Made by a program: the position numbers and the translations under genes. Positions 8,921 to 17,800 of a stretch of DNA of 64,000 nt are shown here, piece after piece. Within the stretch, counting starts at the first letter, position 1. Each line of letters starts with the position of its first letter. A model generated the notes under the pieces. The model was not told where the DNA came from. It saw nothing but the letters and a program-made list of their open reading frames with translations, and made no database searches. Origin of the DNA: an uncultured Alphaproteobacteria bacterium (lineage in GTDB: Bacteria; Pseudomonadota; Alphaproteobacteria; Rhodobacterales; Rhodobacteraceae); the NCBI GenBank assembly GCA_902584635.1, contig CACIAQ010000001.1:104211-168210 (forward strand), given 5' to 3'.

Positions 8921-10345
8921 ATGGAAAAGTTAAAAAAATTTTTTATTAATGGGACGTGGGTAAACCCAAGATCAGACGAAACAATGGCTGTGATAAGCCC
9001 ATCGGATTTAAGAAAAATCGGGACTGTGTCACTAGGAAATGAACAGGATGTCAATGATGCAGTTCAGTCGGCGAAAAAAGCATTTACAAGCTTTTCCAAA
9101 ACAAAAAAGAAAGAAAGAATAGATCTCTTGAAGGGTCTCAAGAGAATAACTGAGAGAAGGTTCGAAGATTTAGCCCAGGCCATGCGCGAAGAGATGGGTG
9201 CACCTATATCAATGGCACGATCTGCCCAAGCGGATGCAGCCCTAGGGCACTTGGAATCATTTATTGGTGCGCTGGCAGAGCTTAAGGAAAGAACAGTTTT
9301 GGATAGTGGGGATGTTCTTTTAAAAGAACCAGTAGGGATTTGCGGACTAATAACACCTTGGAACTGGCCTGTAAATCAAATCGCACTGAAGGTTATACCA
9401 GCTTTAGCAACTGGCTGTACCTGTATCTTGAAACCGTCAGAGTACACACCCTTATCTGCGATGGTTTATACCGAAATCATTGAAGAGGCCGGCTACCCAG
9501 CTGGTGTTTTTAATTTGGTTAACGGTGTCGGAGATACGGTGGGTAGGGCAATGTCAAAGCATCTAGAAATTGATATGATGTCTTTCACTGGATCGACAAG
9601 AGCTGGAATCATGGTAACCAAAGATTCTTCTGAGACCATTAAAAGAGTTACTTTAGAACTTGGTGGAAAATCACCTAATATTGTTTTTTCGGATGCAAAT
9701 CTAGAAAGGGATATAAAATATTCGATCAATGAGTGCATGTTCAATACGGGTCAATCTTGTGATGCACCGACGAGGCTATTAGTTGAACACTCTTGTTACG
9801 AAGAGGTTTTAAAAATAGCAAAGAAGTCAGCAGAAGAAATTTTAATCGGAGATCCAACTAAAGAGGGAGACCACATAGGGCCCTTATTTGATAAAATACA
9901 ATTCGATCGAGTTCAAAATATGATTGATTTGGGAATAAAAGAGGGAGCCTCAGTCTTAACGGGAGGTCTAGGTAAGCCTCACGGTTTAGAAAAGGGTTGG
10001 TTTGTTAAACCAACAATTTTCTATAATGTTAGAAATACTATGAGGATTGCCAGAGAAGAAATTTTCGGACCAGTTTTAGTTATAATGCCATTCAAGAATG
10101 AGCAGGAAGCGATATCTATAGCAAATGACTCGCCCTATGGCTTAGCGGCCTATGTGCAAACGTCTGACATTAAAAAGGCAGAGCGCGTGAGTTCACAATT
10201 GAGAGTCGGGGCAGTTCACATAAATGGAGGTGGATACAATTATGGAACACCTTTTGGTGGATACAAACAATCTGGCAATGGCAGAGAGGGTGGTTTAATG
10301 GGTTTGGAGGATTATTTGGAAATTAAATCGTTACATGGGCTTTGA
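8921..10345 (+). CDS. NAD(P)-dependent aldehyde dehydrogenase
   Basis: This ALDH-superfamily enzyme oxidises an aldehyde to an acid. It is about 475 aa from the ATG at 8921; the track start at 8891 is a TTG with no support. Visible motifs are the cofactor site GLITPWNWPVNQIALK, the glutamate motif LELGGKSPNIVF, the catalytic cysteine in NTGQSCDAPTRL, and EIFGPVLVIMPF near the C-terminus. The substrate is unknown. It lies next to phosphonate genes, so phosphonoacetaldehyde is possible, but no phnW-type transaminase is present to supply it. Its end overlaps the convergent transporter gene by 15 nt. Confidence 0.88.
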   Translation: MEKLKKFFINGTWVNPRSDETMAVISPSDLRKIGTVSLGNEQDVNDAVQSAKKAFTSFSKTKKKERIDLLKGLKRITERRFEDLAQAMREEMGAPISMARSAQADAALGHLESFIGALAELKERTVLDSGDVLLKEPVGICGLITPWNWPVNQIALKVIPALATGCTCILKPSEYTPLSAMVYTEIIEEAGYPAGVFNLVNGVGDTVGRAMSKHLEIDMMSFTGSTRAGIMVTKDSSETIKRVTLELGGKSPNIVFSDANLERDIKYSINECMFNTGQSCDAPTRLLVEHSCYEEVLKIAKKSAEEILIGDPTKEGDHIGPLFDKIQFDRVQNMIDLGIKEGASVLTGGLGKPHGLEKGWFVKPTIFYNVRNTMRIAREEIFGPVLVIMPFKNEQEAISIANDSPYGLAAYVQTSDIKKAERVSSQLRVGAVHINGGGYNYGTPFGGYKQSGNGREGGLMGLEDYLEIKSLHGL

Positions 10346-11257
10346 TATGTATTTTGTCGACTTGCTAAATAGTACCTCAATAAAGCCGGCTATCACAATT
10401 GCAAGTGCTCCAAGCCATTGAATTAAAGTCATTCTTTCCTCTGGAAGTAAAATACTAGCCGTAACAACAGCAACTATGATCTCTGACATAAGGAGAATAG
10501 CTACGCGTCCAGGAAACAAAGTTTGTGAGACTTTAAAGACAACCATAAAGCTTGGCATGAATATAATTGTAGACCATAGAAAAACATAAGGGAAAAAATC
10601 AATTACAGTCTTTTTCGGTATTTCAGTCTGGCCGATGAAAAAAAATACCAATGCTAATGCGCCTGCACTGGTGAATGCATAAACGAAGAACGTTAGAGGA
10701 AATATTTTTATTCTTGGCGAGCGCTTCAACAATCCCGATCCAATAGCAAAAAGAAGACCTGATAAAAAACCAAAAAAGTCACCTATCTTCAATGTAAAAT
10801 ATGAAGTATCTTTATTTGATAGAAGCAAAAAAAGCCCTAATAAAGCAAAAATAATTGCGATTGTCCGTCTGACGGTAAATCTCTCTGATAAAAAAATCGT
10901 GCCGAAAATAGTTCCCCAGATCGGGCTAAGATAAAACAAGAGGGTTGCCCTGACAACGGTAGTCTCTAAAATCGCTCCCGCGTAAAGCGTGAAAGCAAGT
11001 CCTATAGTAAGACCAGATAATAGAGTAGACCAATCAGTAAATTTAAATTGATTGATCTTGAAAAGTGCCATTGGGGATAGAACTAGAAGTGGGCAAGCAT
11101 TTATAAAAAAGATACTCCAATAGCTATCCAAACCTGCCAATGACAGTTCCCTTAATGGTATCCAATAAAGACCCCATAAGCCTCCGCTAATTAAAAGCGC
11201 TAAGCTTAAAGATGTATCTGAGTATTTTGGCTCTATAGTGATTTTTTCACGTATCAT
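10331..11257 (-). CDS. EamA/DMT-family membrane transporter
   Basis: This is a 308-aa inner-membrane protein with about ten hydrophobic segments in two EamA-type repeats. Sequences such as FYLSPIWGTIFGTIFLSERF in the first half and LLMSEIIVAVVTASILLPEE in the second are typical of drug/metabolite transporters. The substrate cannot be read from sequence. It is convergent with the aldehyde dehydrogenase and divergent from the iron alcohol dehydrogenase, and it forms no clear operon. Confidence 0.85.
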   Translation of the reverse strand: MIREKITIEPKYSDTSLSLALLISGGLWGLYWIPLRELSLAGLDSYWSIFFINACPLLVLSPMALFKINQFKFTDWSTLLSGLTIGLAFTLYAGAILETTVVRATLLFYLSPIWGTIFGTIFLSERFTVRRTIAIIFALLGLFLLLSNKDTSYFTLKIGDFFGFLSGLLFAIGSGLLKRSPRIKIFPLTFFVYAFTSAGALALVFFFIGQTEIPKKTVIDFFPYVFLWSTIIFMPSFMVVFKVSQTLFPGRVAILLMSEIIVAVVTASILLPEERMTLIQWLGALAIVIAGFIEVLFSKSTKYISKPM

Positions 11258-11363
11258 TAACAGCTTCTCAATGTTTTAGTGTTCCACAGCCACTTAAAAG
11301 TTTTTTACAAACCTTTCTTAAAACAATCTATTCTGTAAAAAGAAAACAGTAAATTGAGAAAAA

Positions 11364-12539
11364 ATGTTTATAGAGGATGAAAAAATTTTAACACCACAGG
11401 ATTGGGTATTCCCAATACCAATAGCTTATGGACCTGGACGCATTTGGGAGGTAGGTGATTATTGCACAAAATATGGTATTTCAAATCCTTTAATTGTCAC
11501 TGATAAAGGAAGCAAAAACCTATCATTTATAGATATTTTAAAAAAGGCTTTGAAAAAGAAAAATGTTTCTTTTGGTTTTTACAACGGTATAGCGCCTAAC
11601 CCAAATGATAAAGATTTAGAAATGGGGTGCGACCAGTTCTCAAAAGATAAACATGATGGGATAATAGCAATTGGTGGAGGTAGCGCATTGGATGGAGGTA
11701 AAGCCATTGGCTTGACTGTTAACAGCGGTAAAGATCTCTGGAGATTTGACTACGAGAAAAATCCTCCCAAAATAGACAATTTTAGTGTGTTCCCAAAGCT
11801 TATTACCATTCCGACCACAGCAGGTACTGGAGCAGAAACCGAAAGTACCGCGATGGTAACGCATTCAAAAAAACTAATGAAGTTCTGTGTTTGGCATCCG
11901 ATGTACAAGCCCTGCCAAACAATATTAGATCCAATGGTAACACTGGATCTCCCTTTTAATTTAACCGCATGGACTGGGTTGGATGCTCTTACGCATGCAA
12001 TTGAAGCGTATTTGGTTCCTGACTTTAACCCTATCTATGATGCAATGGCATTGGAATCGTTACACCTCATATGGAAATATTTGCCAAGAGCATGTGATAA
12101 TCTTAATGACTTGAACGCAAGATCGGGAATGCTTATAGGGTCGTGTATGGCCGGTGTGTCATTTTTAAAGGGCCTGGGGTTGGTTCATGCAATATCTCAC
12201 ATGATTGGCGCGGAGTTTAACACTCATCACGGCTTGACCAATGCTATTATTTTGCCAACGGTCTTAGATTTCAACTTGGTGAATATGGGTGAAAAGACAA
12301 ATAGAATAACCAAATCACTTGGTTTAAAGGAAGATACCCAGCATCATTTAATTTCATGTATTAAACAATTATTAACACAATTAGAAATCCCGAAGTCACT
12401 CTCAGAAATTGGGGTCCCTGCCAACTGTGCCAAAAGGATTGCAAAAAAAGCTATGTTTGACACAGCTACGTCAACAAATCCCGTTAAAGTGACCGTTACC
12501 GACATTGAAAAATTAATAAACGCGTCAATTATTAGTTAA
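11364..12539 (+). CDS. Iron-containing alcohol dehydrogenase family protein
   Basis: This 391-aa group III alcohol dehydrogenase is a cytosolic NAD(P)-dependent oxidoreductase. It shows the cofactor motif AIGGGSALDGGKAIGL and IPTTAGTGAETESTAMV. The metal site includes GLDALTHAIEAYL and a histidine-rich HAISHMIGAEFNTHHG. The substrate is unknown. With the nearby aldehyde dehydrogenase it could form an alcohol-to-acid route, but the two genes are separated by a minus-strand transporter gene. It ends about 30 nt before the Pho-box region of phnC. Confidence 0.87.
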   Translation: MFIEDEKILTPQDWVFPIPIAYGPGRIWEVGDYCTKYGISNPLIVTDKGSKNLSFIDILKKALKKKNVSFGFYNGIAPNPNDKDLEMGCDQFSKDKHDGIIAIGGGSALDGGKAIGLTVNSGKDLWRFDYEKNPPKIDNFSVFPKLITIPTTAGTGAETESTAMVTHSKKLMKFCVWHPMYKPCQTILDPMVTLDLPFNLTAWTGLDALTHAIEAYLVPDFNPIYDAMALESLHLIWKYLPRACDNLNDLNARSGMLIGSCMAGVSFLKGLGLVHAISHMIGAEFNTHHGLTNAIILPTVLDFNLVNMGEKTNRITKSLGLKEDTQHHLISCIKQLLTQLEIPKSLSEIGVPANCAKRIAKKAMFDTATSTNPVKVTVTDIEKLINASIIS

Positions 12540-12568
12540 CAACTTCATATTTTTAATCTGTTATTTTT

Positions 12569-12608
12569 CTTTCACAAATGTGAAATTATTCTGTCACTTT
12601 GCTGATCT
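12569..12608 (+). promoter_or_regulatory. Pho-box-like site upstream of phnC
   Basis: Units CTTTCAC (12569), CTGTCAC (12591) and CTGATCT (12602) sit on an 11-nt grid, with one degenerate unit at 12580. TATCTC follows CTGTCAC after 10 nt as a possible -10, putting transcription start near 12616. This places the ORF-track start of phnC inside the promoter. Confidence 0.5.
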
Positions 12609-12633
12609 ATCTCTGTGTTTAGAAAGTGAAATC

Positions 12634-13440
12634 ATGCACCTACAAGTATCAAAACTTAAAAAAGAATTTGGTTCGACAGTCGCAATAAATAGCGTTTCTT
12701 TTGAATCTACTAAAAATGAGTTCATAGGTATCATCGGTCGTTCTGGCGCAGGAAAGTCAACGCTCCTCCGGGTTTTAAATAGACTGACTACTGAAACTGA
12801 AGGGAAAGTGTTTGCCGGGAGCATAAATATTCTGGAGCTCAAGGGTTCAGAGAAAAGGCAGTGGCAATCTCAATGCGCAATGATTTTCCAGCAATTTAAT
12901 TTAGTGCCTCGCTTGGACGTGATCACAAACGTCATATTGGGTCGCTTGTTCTACCAGTCTACCTTGCGGTCAACACTCAGATTTTTTACTAAAGAAGAGC
13001 GTTCGGATGCCCTTGATTTGATGAATCGTTTCGGTGTCGCTCCTACAGCTTTGCAAAGAGCAGAAACTTTATCTGGAGGTCAGCAACAGAGGGTAGCGAT
13101 CTGTAGAGCGATGATGCAAAATCCAAAAATAATTTTAGCAGATGAGCCAATTGCATCCTTGGATCCATTAAACGCACGGCTAGTAATGGAAGCACTGCAA
13201 TCAATTAATTCGAGCGAAAAAATCAAAGTGATATGTAATTTGCACACTTTAGATACAGCAAGAACATATTGCGACAGGATTATTGGAATGCGGTCTGGAG
13301 AGATAGTATTTGACGGCAAGCCAAGTGAATTGAGCGATGCGAAAGCAAGAGAAATTTACGGTGTTGAGGCTGATGAGGCATTCGAAGCGTCAGTAACCTC
13401 AACGTCCTTAAATACATCCCACATAGGGATTGCAAGTTAA
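12634..13440 (+). CDS. phnC: Phosphonate ABC transporter ATP-binding protein PhnC
   Basis: This is the ATPase of the phosphonate importer. The track start at 12580 lies inside a Pho-box-like promoter. The ATG at 12634 gives about 268 aa starting MHLQVSKLKKEFG, as expected for the family. Walker A is GRSGAGKST, the signature [15 protein letters not shown], and Walker B IILADEPIASLDP, with the PhnC-type CNLHTLDTARTYCDRIIG after it. It opens the phnCDE1E2 operon, and phnD follows after 22 nt. Confidence 0.94.
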   Translation: MHLQVSKLKKEFGSTVAINSVSFESTKNEFIGIIGRSGAGKSTLLRVLNRLTTETEGKVFAGSINILELKGSEKRQWQSQCAMIFQQFNLVPRLDVITNVILGRLFYQSTLRSTLRFFTKEERSDALDLMNRFGVAPTALQRAETLSGGQQQRVAICRAMMQNPKIILADEPIASLDPLNARLVMEALQSINSSEKIKVICNLHTLDTARTYCDRIIGMRSGEIVFDGKPSELSDAKAREIYGVEADEAFEASVTSTSLNTSHIGIAS

Positions 13441-13462
13441 TATTTAAAATGAGGAGTTCACG

Positions 13463-14416
13463 ATGTTAAAGAAGTTTTTTTTAGTATCTACTTTGTTTCT
13501 GTTTTTTGGAGCAACCTATGCTGAGCCTAATCCAAACTATAAGGGCCCAACATACGATCTAAGTAAAATACAACCAGAGTTTAGAATTGGCTTTTTAGGG
13601 GACGAAGCCGCACAAGATATAATTGCAAGGAACCAGTGCTTGCCACCGTACTTTGAAGCTGCGTATGGAGTTCCAGCAAAAATGTTTACGTTTACTGACT
13701 ACGCTGGAACGATGGAGTCAATGCTAGGTGGTAATATAGATTATGCATGGTTTGGTGCATCGGGCTATGCCGGAATGTACTTAGCAGATCCTGATGCTGC
13801 CGTTCCAGTGTTGACAAGAATGCAACCAACTGGAGATACAGGCTATTATTCAATAATGGTAACTAGAAAAGACTCAGGGATAAACAATCTTGATGATATG
13901 AAAGGTAAAGTGCTCGGCTTTGCAGATCCGAATTCAACCTCAGGATACCTAATCCCATCAGTTGAATTACCTGACATTTACAATATAAATATGGCTGAAT
14001 ACTTCAAAGATACCCCTTTCATGGGAGGGCACGAAAATGGAGTGCTCGGCGTGTTGAACGGTGATGTGGATGCGGCAGTAACTTGGGTGTCAGGCGTCGG
14101 TGAATGGGACGAGGGCTACTCTTCAGGTAACTTAAGAAGAATGGTTGAAAAAGGTCTGCTTAATATGGACGATATAAAGCAAATATGGTCATCAAAGCTT
14201 ATCCCGAACGGTCCAATGGTTATGCGAAAAGCTATACCAAAAGAAGCAAGAGATGTAATGGTTGGCATGAAGCAGTGGATTCACGAAAACGACCCGAAGT
14301 GTAGCGAAAATATTGCAAACGGTATAGTAAGAGCGTGGGTTCCTGTTGATCACTCCTTTTATGAGGTGGTTGTGAAGGCCAGAAAGGCTAAGCTCGAAGC
14401 TAAGAAGAAAAACTAA
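13463..14416 (+). CDS. phnD: Phosphonate-binding periplasmic protein PhnD
   Basis: This is the substrate receptor of the first phosphonate importer, 317 aa with a signal peptide ending near ATYA-EPN. The ligand-binding fold shows FRIGFLGDEAAQDIIARN, IDYAWFGASGYA and the phosphonate-binding loop DPNSTSGYLIP. GAGG lies before the ATG, and the gene follows phnC by 22 nt. A stable hairpin lies in the spacer before phnE, so phnD may be expressed above the permeases. Confidence 0.94.
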   Translation: MLKKFFLVSTLFLFFGATYAEPNPNYKGPTYDLSKIQPEFRIGFLGDEAAQDIIARNQCLPPYFEAAYGVPAKMFTFTDYAGTMESMLGGNIDYAWFGASGYAGMYLADPDAAVPVLTRMQPTGDTGYYSIMVTRKDSGINNLDDMKGKVLGFADPNSTSGYLIPSVELPDIYNINMAEYFKDTPFMGGHENGVLGVLNGDVDAAVTWVSGVGEWDEGYSSGNLRRMVEKGLLNMDDIKQIWSSKLIPNGPMVMRKAIPKEARDVMVGMKQWIHENDPKCSENIANGIVRAWVPVDHSFYEVVVKARKAKLEAKKKN

Positions 14417-14440
14417 GTACTTCATCGTAATTATTTTATA

Positions 14441-14465
14441 ATGTGCGCCAAAAAAAGGTGCACAT
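14441..14465 (+). other. phnD-phnE intergenic hairpin
   Basis: ATGTGCGCC and GGTGCACAT pair as a 9-bp stem with one G-U around an A7 loop. A weak T stretch follows. It sits between binding-protein and permease genes and may stabilise the upstream mRNA or weaken read-through. The ORF-track start of phnE1 at 14441 is inside it, which argues against that start. Confidence 0.55.
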
Positions 14466-14491
14466 TACTCCTTTTAAAAAAGAATTATTTT

Positions 14492-15346
14492 ATGTCACAA
14501 AACGCAATAACAATCGAAAGTCTTGAAGAAAATCTAAAAGTTTTAGCAAGACAAAGAGCGATTTATTCGGTCCTCTTTATCGGTGCTATAATTTTCATAG
14601 TTGTGAGTGGTGTTGGTGTTGCAAATCAATATAATGCTGGAAGTTTTACAAGAGGAGTCGAGAATTTTTTTGACTACCCGGCGGATCTTTTCAGTGATGC
14701 CTTTGAGGCTGGTTGGGGATGGTTTGGTATAGTCTTAAGTTTTATCCCTGCTTTATTTGAGACTTTTTCCGCTGCAGTGTTTTCTACCGTAGTTGGTGCT
14801 TCAATCGCATTAATCCTATGTCCCTTGGCCACCATTAACCTTTCGCCAAATCAGGTTACCGTACAGATCGTAAGAAGGACCTTTGATATTCTCAGATCTT
14901 TTCCAGAGTTAGTTTTTGCGTTAATATTATTATATCTCATGGGAAAATCGATCGTTCCCGCCATTATAGCGGTAACTCTTCATACAATTGGAGCGATGGG
15001 TAAACTTTTTTCGGAAGCTATAGAAAATATTGATATGAAACCAGTAGATGGTCTCAAATCAGTGGGAGCTCGCTGGTACCAGATTATTTGCTTTGCTGTT
15101 TATCCTCAGGTATTACCTTTGGTTCTCTCCTACTCTCTTTTAAGATTGGAGATAAATGTCAGGGCCTCTACTATTTTAGGTTTTGTAGGAGCTGGGGGAA
15201 TAGGGGCATATTTAACAGCATCACTTCAATGGAGATATGGAGATGAAGTATTAGCAATTATGTTTCTACTAGTGGCAACAATAACTGCTTTAGATTATTT
15301 TTCATCATATGTTCGACATAAGCTTATCGGGAAGATTTCAGCATGA
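14492..15346 (+). CDS. phnE: Phosphonate ABC transporter permease PhnE1
   Basis: This is an inner-membrane permease of the phosphonate importer. The ATG at 14492 (MSQNAITIESLEE, about 284 aa) is preferred over the track start, which falls in the hairpin. The family-specific stretch RRTFDILRSFPELVFALILL and the ATPase-contact loop EAIENIDMKPVDGLKSVGA are clear, and GAGGIGAYL lies near the end. The stop overlaps the start of the second permease as ATGA. Confidence 0.92.
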   Translation: MSQNAITIESLEENLKVLARQRAIYSVLFIGAIIFIVVSGVGVANQYNAGSFTRGVENFFDYPADLFSDAFEAGWGWFGIVLSFIPALFETFSAAVFSTVVGASIALILCPLATINLSPNQVTVQIVRRTFDILRSFPELVFALILLYLMGKSIVPAIIAVTLHTIGAMGKLFSEAIENIDMKPVDGLKSVGARWYQIICFAVYPQVLPLVLSYSLLRLEINVRASTILGFVGAGGIGAYLTASLQWRYGDEVLAIMFLLVATITALDYFSSYVRHKLIGKISA

Positions 15347-16725
15347 GCATAGCGGTATATGATAGAGAGGTTTCTTTTCAAGAGATCTATCAAAGCGTTG
15401 AAAAAAAAGCATACTACCAGAAGTTGATTACCCTGGTGTCCATAGGAGCGATTCTATTATATTTTGTGTTTTCGATTATTCAGTTTGATTTAGGCAGTAT
15501 ATCGAGAAAATGGAGTCCAGAGAGAGCATCGCGATTATTTTTGGATACATACGCGCACAAAGACCATGTGGTAATGAACTGGAAGGACACTTCGAAAATA
15601 TCTGTTAATTTTGAAGGAGATTATAGATATCAGTACCCTAGTTTCCCTGAGTGGTTAGAACGCATAGGAGATGGGAAAGACATCGCTATCCTTACCTTTA
15701 ACAGTGGTAGCAAGGCAATCTTTAGAGACGATAAAATAATTTTCGAACAAAGTAAAAGTGAAGATAGAAAATTTATTTTTGGAATAGGTGACAACGGAAA
15801 GCCTTACGCAGAAGCTTATGATAACGATGGAAACGAAAAAGATCTTCCTAACTGGATAAGAGTTACTGAGTCAAAGGTAGAAGTAAGACCATCACTTTAC
15901 GAGAGGATTCAAATTTATAAGAGAAAGGTGGAAGTACATAGATATGAATTCGGATGGAAGTATTTTTGGTTCGATTTTTTCAGCCCACTGAAAGATTATT
16001 CGCTTCCAGAGGCCTTATCGCTCATTTTTAGTAATGAAAGAATAGAACCTGACAAAACTAATTTTGAATTAGTTTTCTCTGAAATCAGTGATAACGAACA
16101 ATGGATGCACGGTACAGTCCTGTTCTCGATCTTGGAAACATTGCTTATGGCTGTTTTGGGCACGCTTTTGGCGTCTTTGCTCGGTTTGCCGCTCGCATTT
16201 CTGGCAGCATATAATATAACACCCTTCAAATTTGTTCGATTCTCGCTTCGTAGACTTTTTGATATGCTACGAGGAATAGACATGATCATTTGGTGCTTAA
16301 TATTTGTAAGATCATTTGGCCCTGGTCTTTTCACAGGAATATTTGCGATAGCTTTCACCGATACAGGAACGTTGGGAAAGTTGATGTCGGAAGCAATAGA
16401 AAACGCTGATAATAAACAGCAGGAGGGTGTCAAATCTACTGGAGCATCAACTATACTCCAGCATAGATTTGGTATTATTCCCCAGATAATGCCTGTTTTT
16501 ATATCTCAGTCACTGTACTATCTGGAATCCAACACAAGAGGAGCGGTTATATTGGGTGCTATGGGCGCTGGAGGTATAGGCCTTCAACTTCTTGGGGCTA
16601 TAAGAACGGGTAATGATTTTGAAAACGTTGGTTATATGGCAGTGTTAATTGTGCTACTGGTAACAGTCATGGATCAAATGTCAGCATTTTTGAGACGTTT
16701 TTTAATTGGAATAGAAAAAAATTAA
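15343..16725 (+). CDS. phnE2: Phosphonate ABC transporter permease PhnE2 (long form)
   Basis: This second permease has 460 aa, against about 260-290 for most PhnE proteins. An insert of about 200 aa, probably periplasmic, lies between the first membrane segment (residues 26-45) and the core. The core has RRLFDMLRGIDMIIWCLIFV, the loop EAIENADNKQQEGVKSTGA and GAMGAGGIGLQLL. Such long partners beside a short PhnE occur in alphaproteobacteria, so no frameshift or fusion error is needed to explain the size. It overlaps phnE1 by 4 nt. Confidence 0.9.
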   Translation: MSIAVYDREVSFQEIYQSVEKKAYYQKLITLVSIGAILLYFVFSIIQFDLGSISRKWSPERASRLFLDTYAHKDHVVMNWKDTSKISVNFEGDYRYQYPSFPEWLERIGDGKDIAILTFNSGSKAIFRDDKIIFEQSKSEDRKFIFGIGDNGKPYAEAYDNDGNEKDLPNWIRVTESKVEVRPSLYERIQIYKRKVEVHRYEFGWKYFWFDFFSPLKDYSLPEALSLIFSNERIEPDKTNFELVFSEISDNEQWMHGTVLFSILETLLMAVLGTLLASLLGLPLAFLAAYNITPFKFVRFSLRRLFDMLRGIDMIIWCLIFVRSFGPGLFTGIFAIAFTDTGTLGKLMSEAIENADNKQQEGVKSTGASTILQHRFGIIPQIMPVFISQSLYYLESNTRGAVILGAMGAGGIGLQLLGAIRTGNDFENVGYMAVLIVLLVTVMDQMSAFLRRFLIGIEKN

Positions 16726-16737
16726 AAGGAGGTTTGG

Positions 16738-17160
16738 ATGAAGGTTTTACTGACATTTTTTGTGTTATTTTGTAGTGTCGCTCTCGGTTTCGGTCAGGAA
16801 CAGAAGGCTGGCAATGAGGCCAGTAGAAATACAGAGGAAACGTTTCAAAAGATAATAGACCAATGTGATAATACAGAGATTTTAGTTCTTAGAGCAAAAA
16901 TTAGACTTGAAATCAGTAGAGCTACTGAATCCGCTGGGAAAGACGCAATGGGAATGTTAGAAAGTGCATACGAAGTTTGTAGTGAAGGACAAGTTGAAAA
17001 AGCTGTTGAAATGGCAAAAAATGCTTATGAAATTGCTCGACAAGGAGTTACGGATAAATTTGGTCAGGTGGGAGATAATGCGGTGACTGAAGTTCAAAAA
17101 AACAGTGAGGATAAAAAAGTTAATAAGGAAGAACAAAAACCTTGGTGGAAGTTTTGGTGA
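16738..17160 (+). CDS. Unknown secreted helical protein in the phnCDE operon
   Basis: I do not recognise this 140-aa protein. A signal peptide ends near LGFG-QEQ. The mature part is charged and helical, with two cysteines (about residues 43 and 82), and it ends in an aromatic tail, KPWWKFW. A very strong Shine-Dalgarno, AAGGAGGT, sits before the ATG, only 12 nt after phnE2. It is therefore probably made in quantity with the phosphonate importer. It could be a periplasmic accessory or an envelope-bound protein, but no function can be assigned. Confidence 0.8.
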   Translation: MKVLLTFFVLFCSVALGFGQEQKAGNEASRNTEETFQKIIDQCDNTEILVLRAKIRLEISRATESAGKDAMGMLESAYEVCSEGQVEKAVEMAKNAYEIARQGVTDKFGQVGDNAVTEVQKNSEDKKVNKEEQKPWWKFW

Positions 17161-17182
17161 ATTAGAATTTCAAGACCAAAGC

Positions 17183-17800
17183 ATGACCCAAAATCTCTCA
17201 ATCGAAAAACCGCTTATACACCAAGAGTGCAGCATAAAGAATAGCAACTTTGGACGCTTTGTAGAGATTGGAATGGGTACGCATCTTCTAAATGCTTTTG
17301 TCGGTGATTACTCTTACTGTGCAAGATATTGTGATTTTGCGAATGTTGAGATAGGGAAATTCTCTAATATAGCAAGCTTCGTTAGGATCGGTCCAACAGA
17401 CCATCCTATGGATAAAGCATCTTTGCACCATTTTCTTTACCGCTCTAATGATTACTGGAAGGACCAGAAAGAGGATCACGAATTTTTTGCTGCCCGAGAA
17501 GCAAGATTGGCTAATGTTGGCCATGACACCTGGTTAGGCCATGGCTCAATTATTAAACCAGAAGTAATTATTGGACATGGCTCAATTATTGGAGCAGGAA
17601 GTGTTGTTACAAAAAATATTAAACCATATTCAATAGTGGCAGGAAATCCTGCAAGGCTTATAAGAATGCGATTTAACGATAAAGTTGTTGATCAACTTAT
17701 GGAAATGTCTTGGTGGGATTGGGATCATGATACGATAGGTCAACGGTTAAAGGATTTTAGAGAACTTTCAGTAGAGAGCTTCATAGAGAAGTTTTCTTAA
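17183..17800 (+). CDS. Phosphonate-cluster hexapeptide-repeat acyltransferase
   Basis: This is a left-handed beta-helix transferase of the family found in phn operons. The track start is a GTG at 17105 inside the previous gene. The ATG at 17183 gives about 205 aa, the family length. Repeats run from CSIKNSNFGRFVEIGMGTHL to IIGHGSIIGAGSVVTKNIKP, with the usual VAGNPARLIRMRF near the C-terminus. Members resemble chloramphenicol/serine acetyltransferases; the substrate here is unknown. Acetylation of an aminophosphonate, as PhnO does, is a possibility only. It ends overlapping the convergent PhnM paralogue by 4 nt. Confidence 0.87.
   Translation: MTQNLSIEKPLIHQECSIKNSNFGRFVEIGMGTHLLNAFVGDYSYCARYCDFANVEIGKFSNIASFVRIGPTDHPMDKASLHHFLYRSNDYWKDQKEDHEFFAAREARLANVGHDTWLGHGSIIKPEVIIGHGSIIGAGSVVTKNIKPYSIVAGNPARLIRMRFNDKVVDQLMEMSWWDWDHDTIGQRLKDFRELSVESFIEKFS

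Noticed and set aside
8921-10345. Phosphonoacetaldehyde dehydrogenase (PhnY) call for the aldehyde dehydrogenase
   Set aside because: No transaminase or hydrolase partner is present and no diagnostic residue could be confirmed by eye.
12580-12633. ORF-track N-terminal extension of phnC (MKLFCHFADLSLCLESEI)
   Set aside because: It lies inside the Pho-box promoter, has no ribosome site, and family members start at MHLQVSKL.
14441-14491. ORF-track N-terminal extension of phnE1
   Set aside because: It begins exactly in an intergenic hairpin and lacks a ribosome site.
15996-16433. 145-aa minus-strand ORF inside phnE2
   Set aside because: It is a shadow of the phnE2 frame with no promoter, ribosome site or protein-like pattern. 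The other long antisense ORFs (54235-54636, 57658-58329, 50864-51319) are rejected for the same reason.
15343-16725. PhnE2 as a fusion or frameshift artefact because of its 460-aa length
   Set aside because: The frame is continuous, the insert looks like a normal soluble domain, and long PhnE2 partners occur in alphaproteobacteria.
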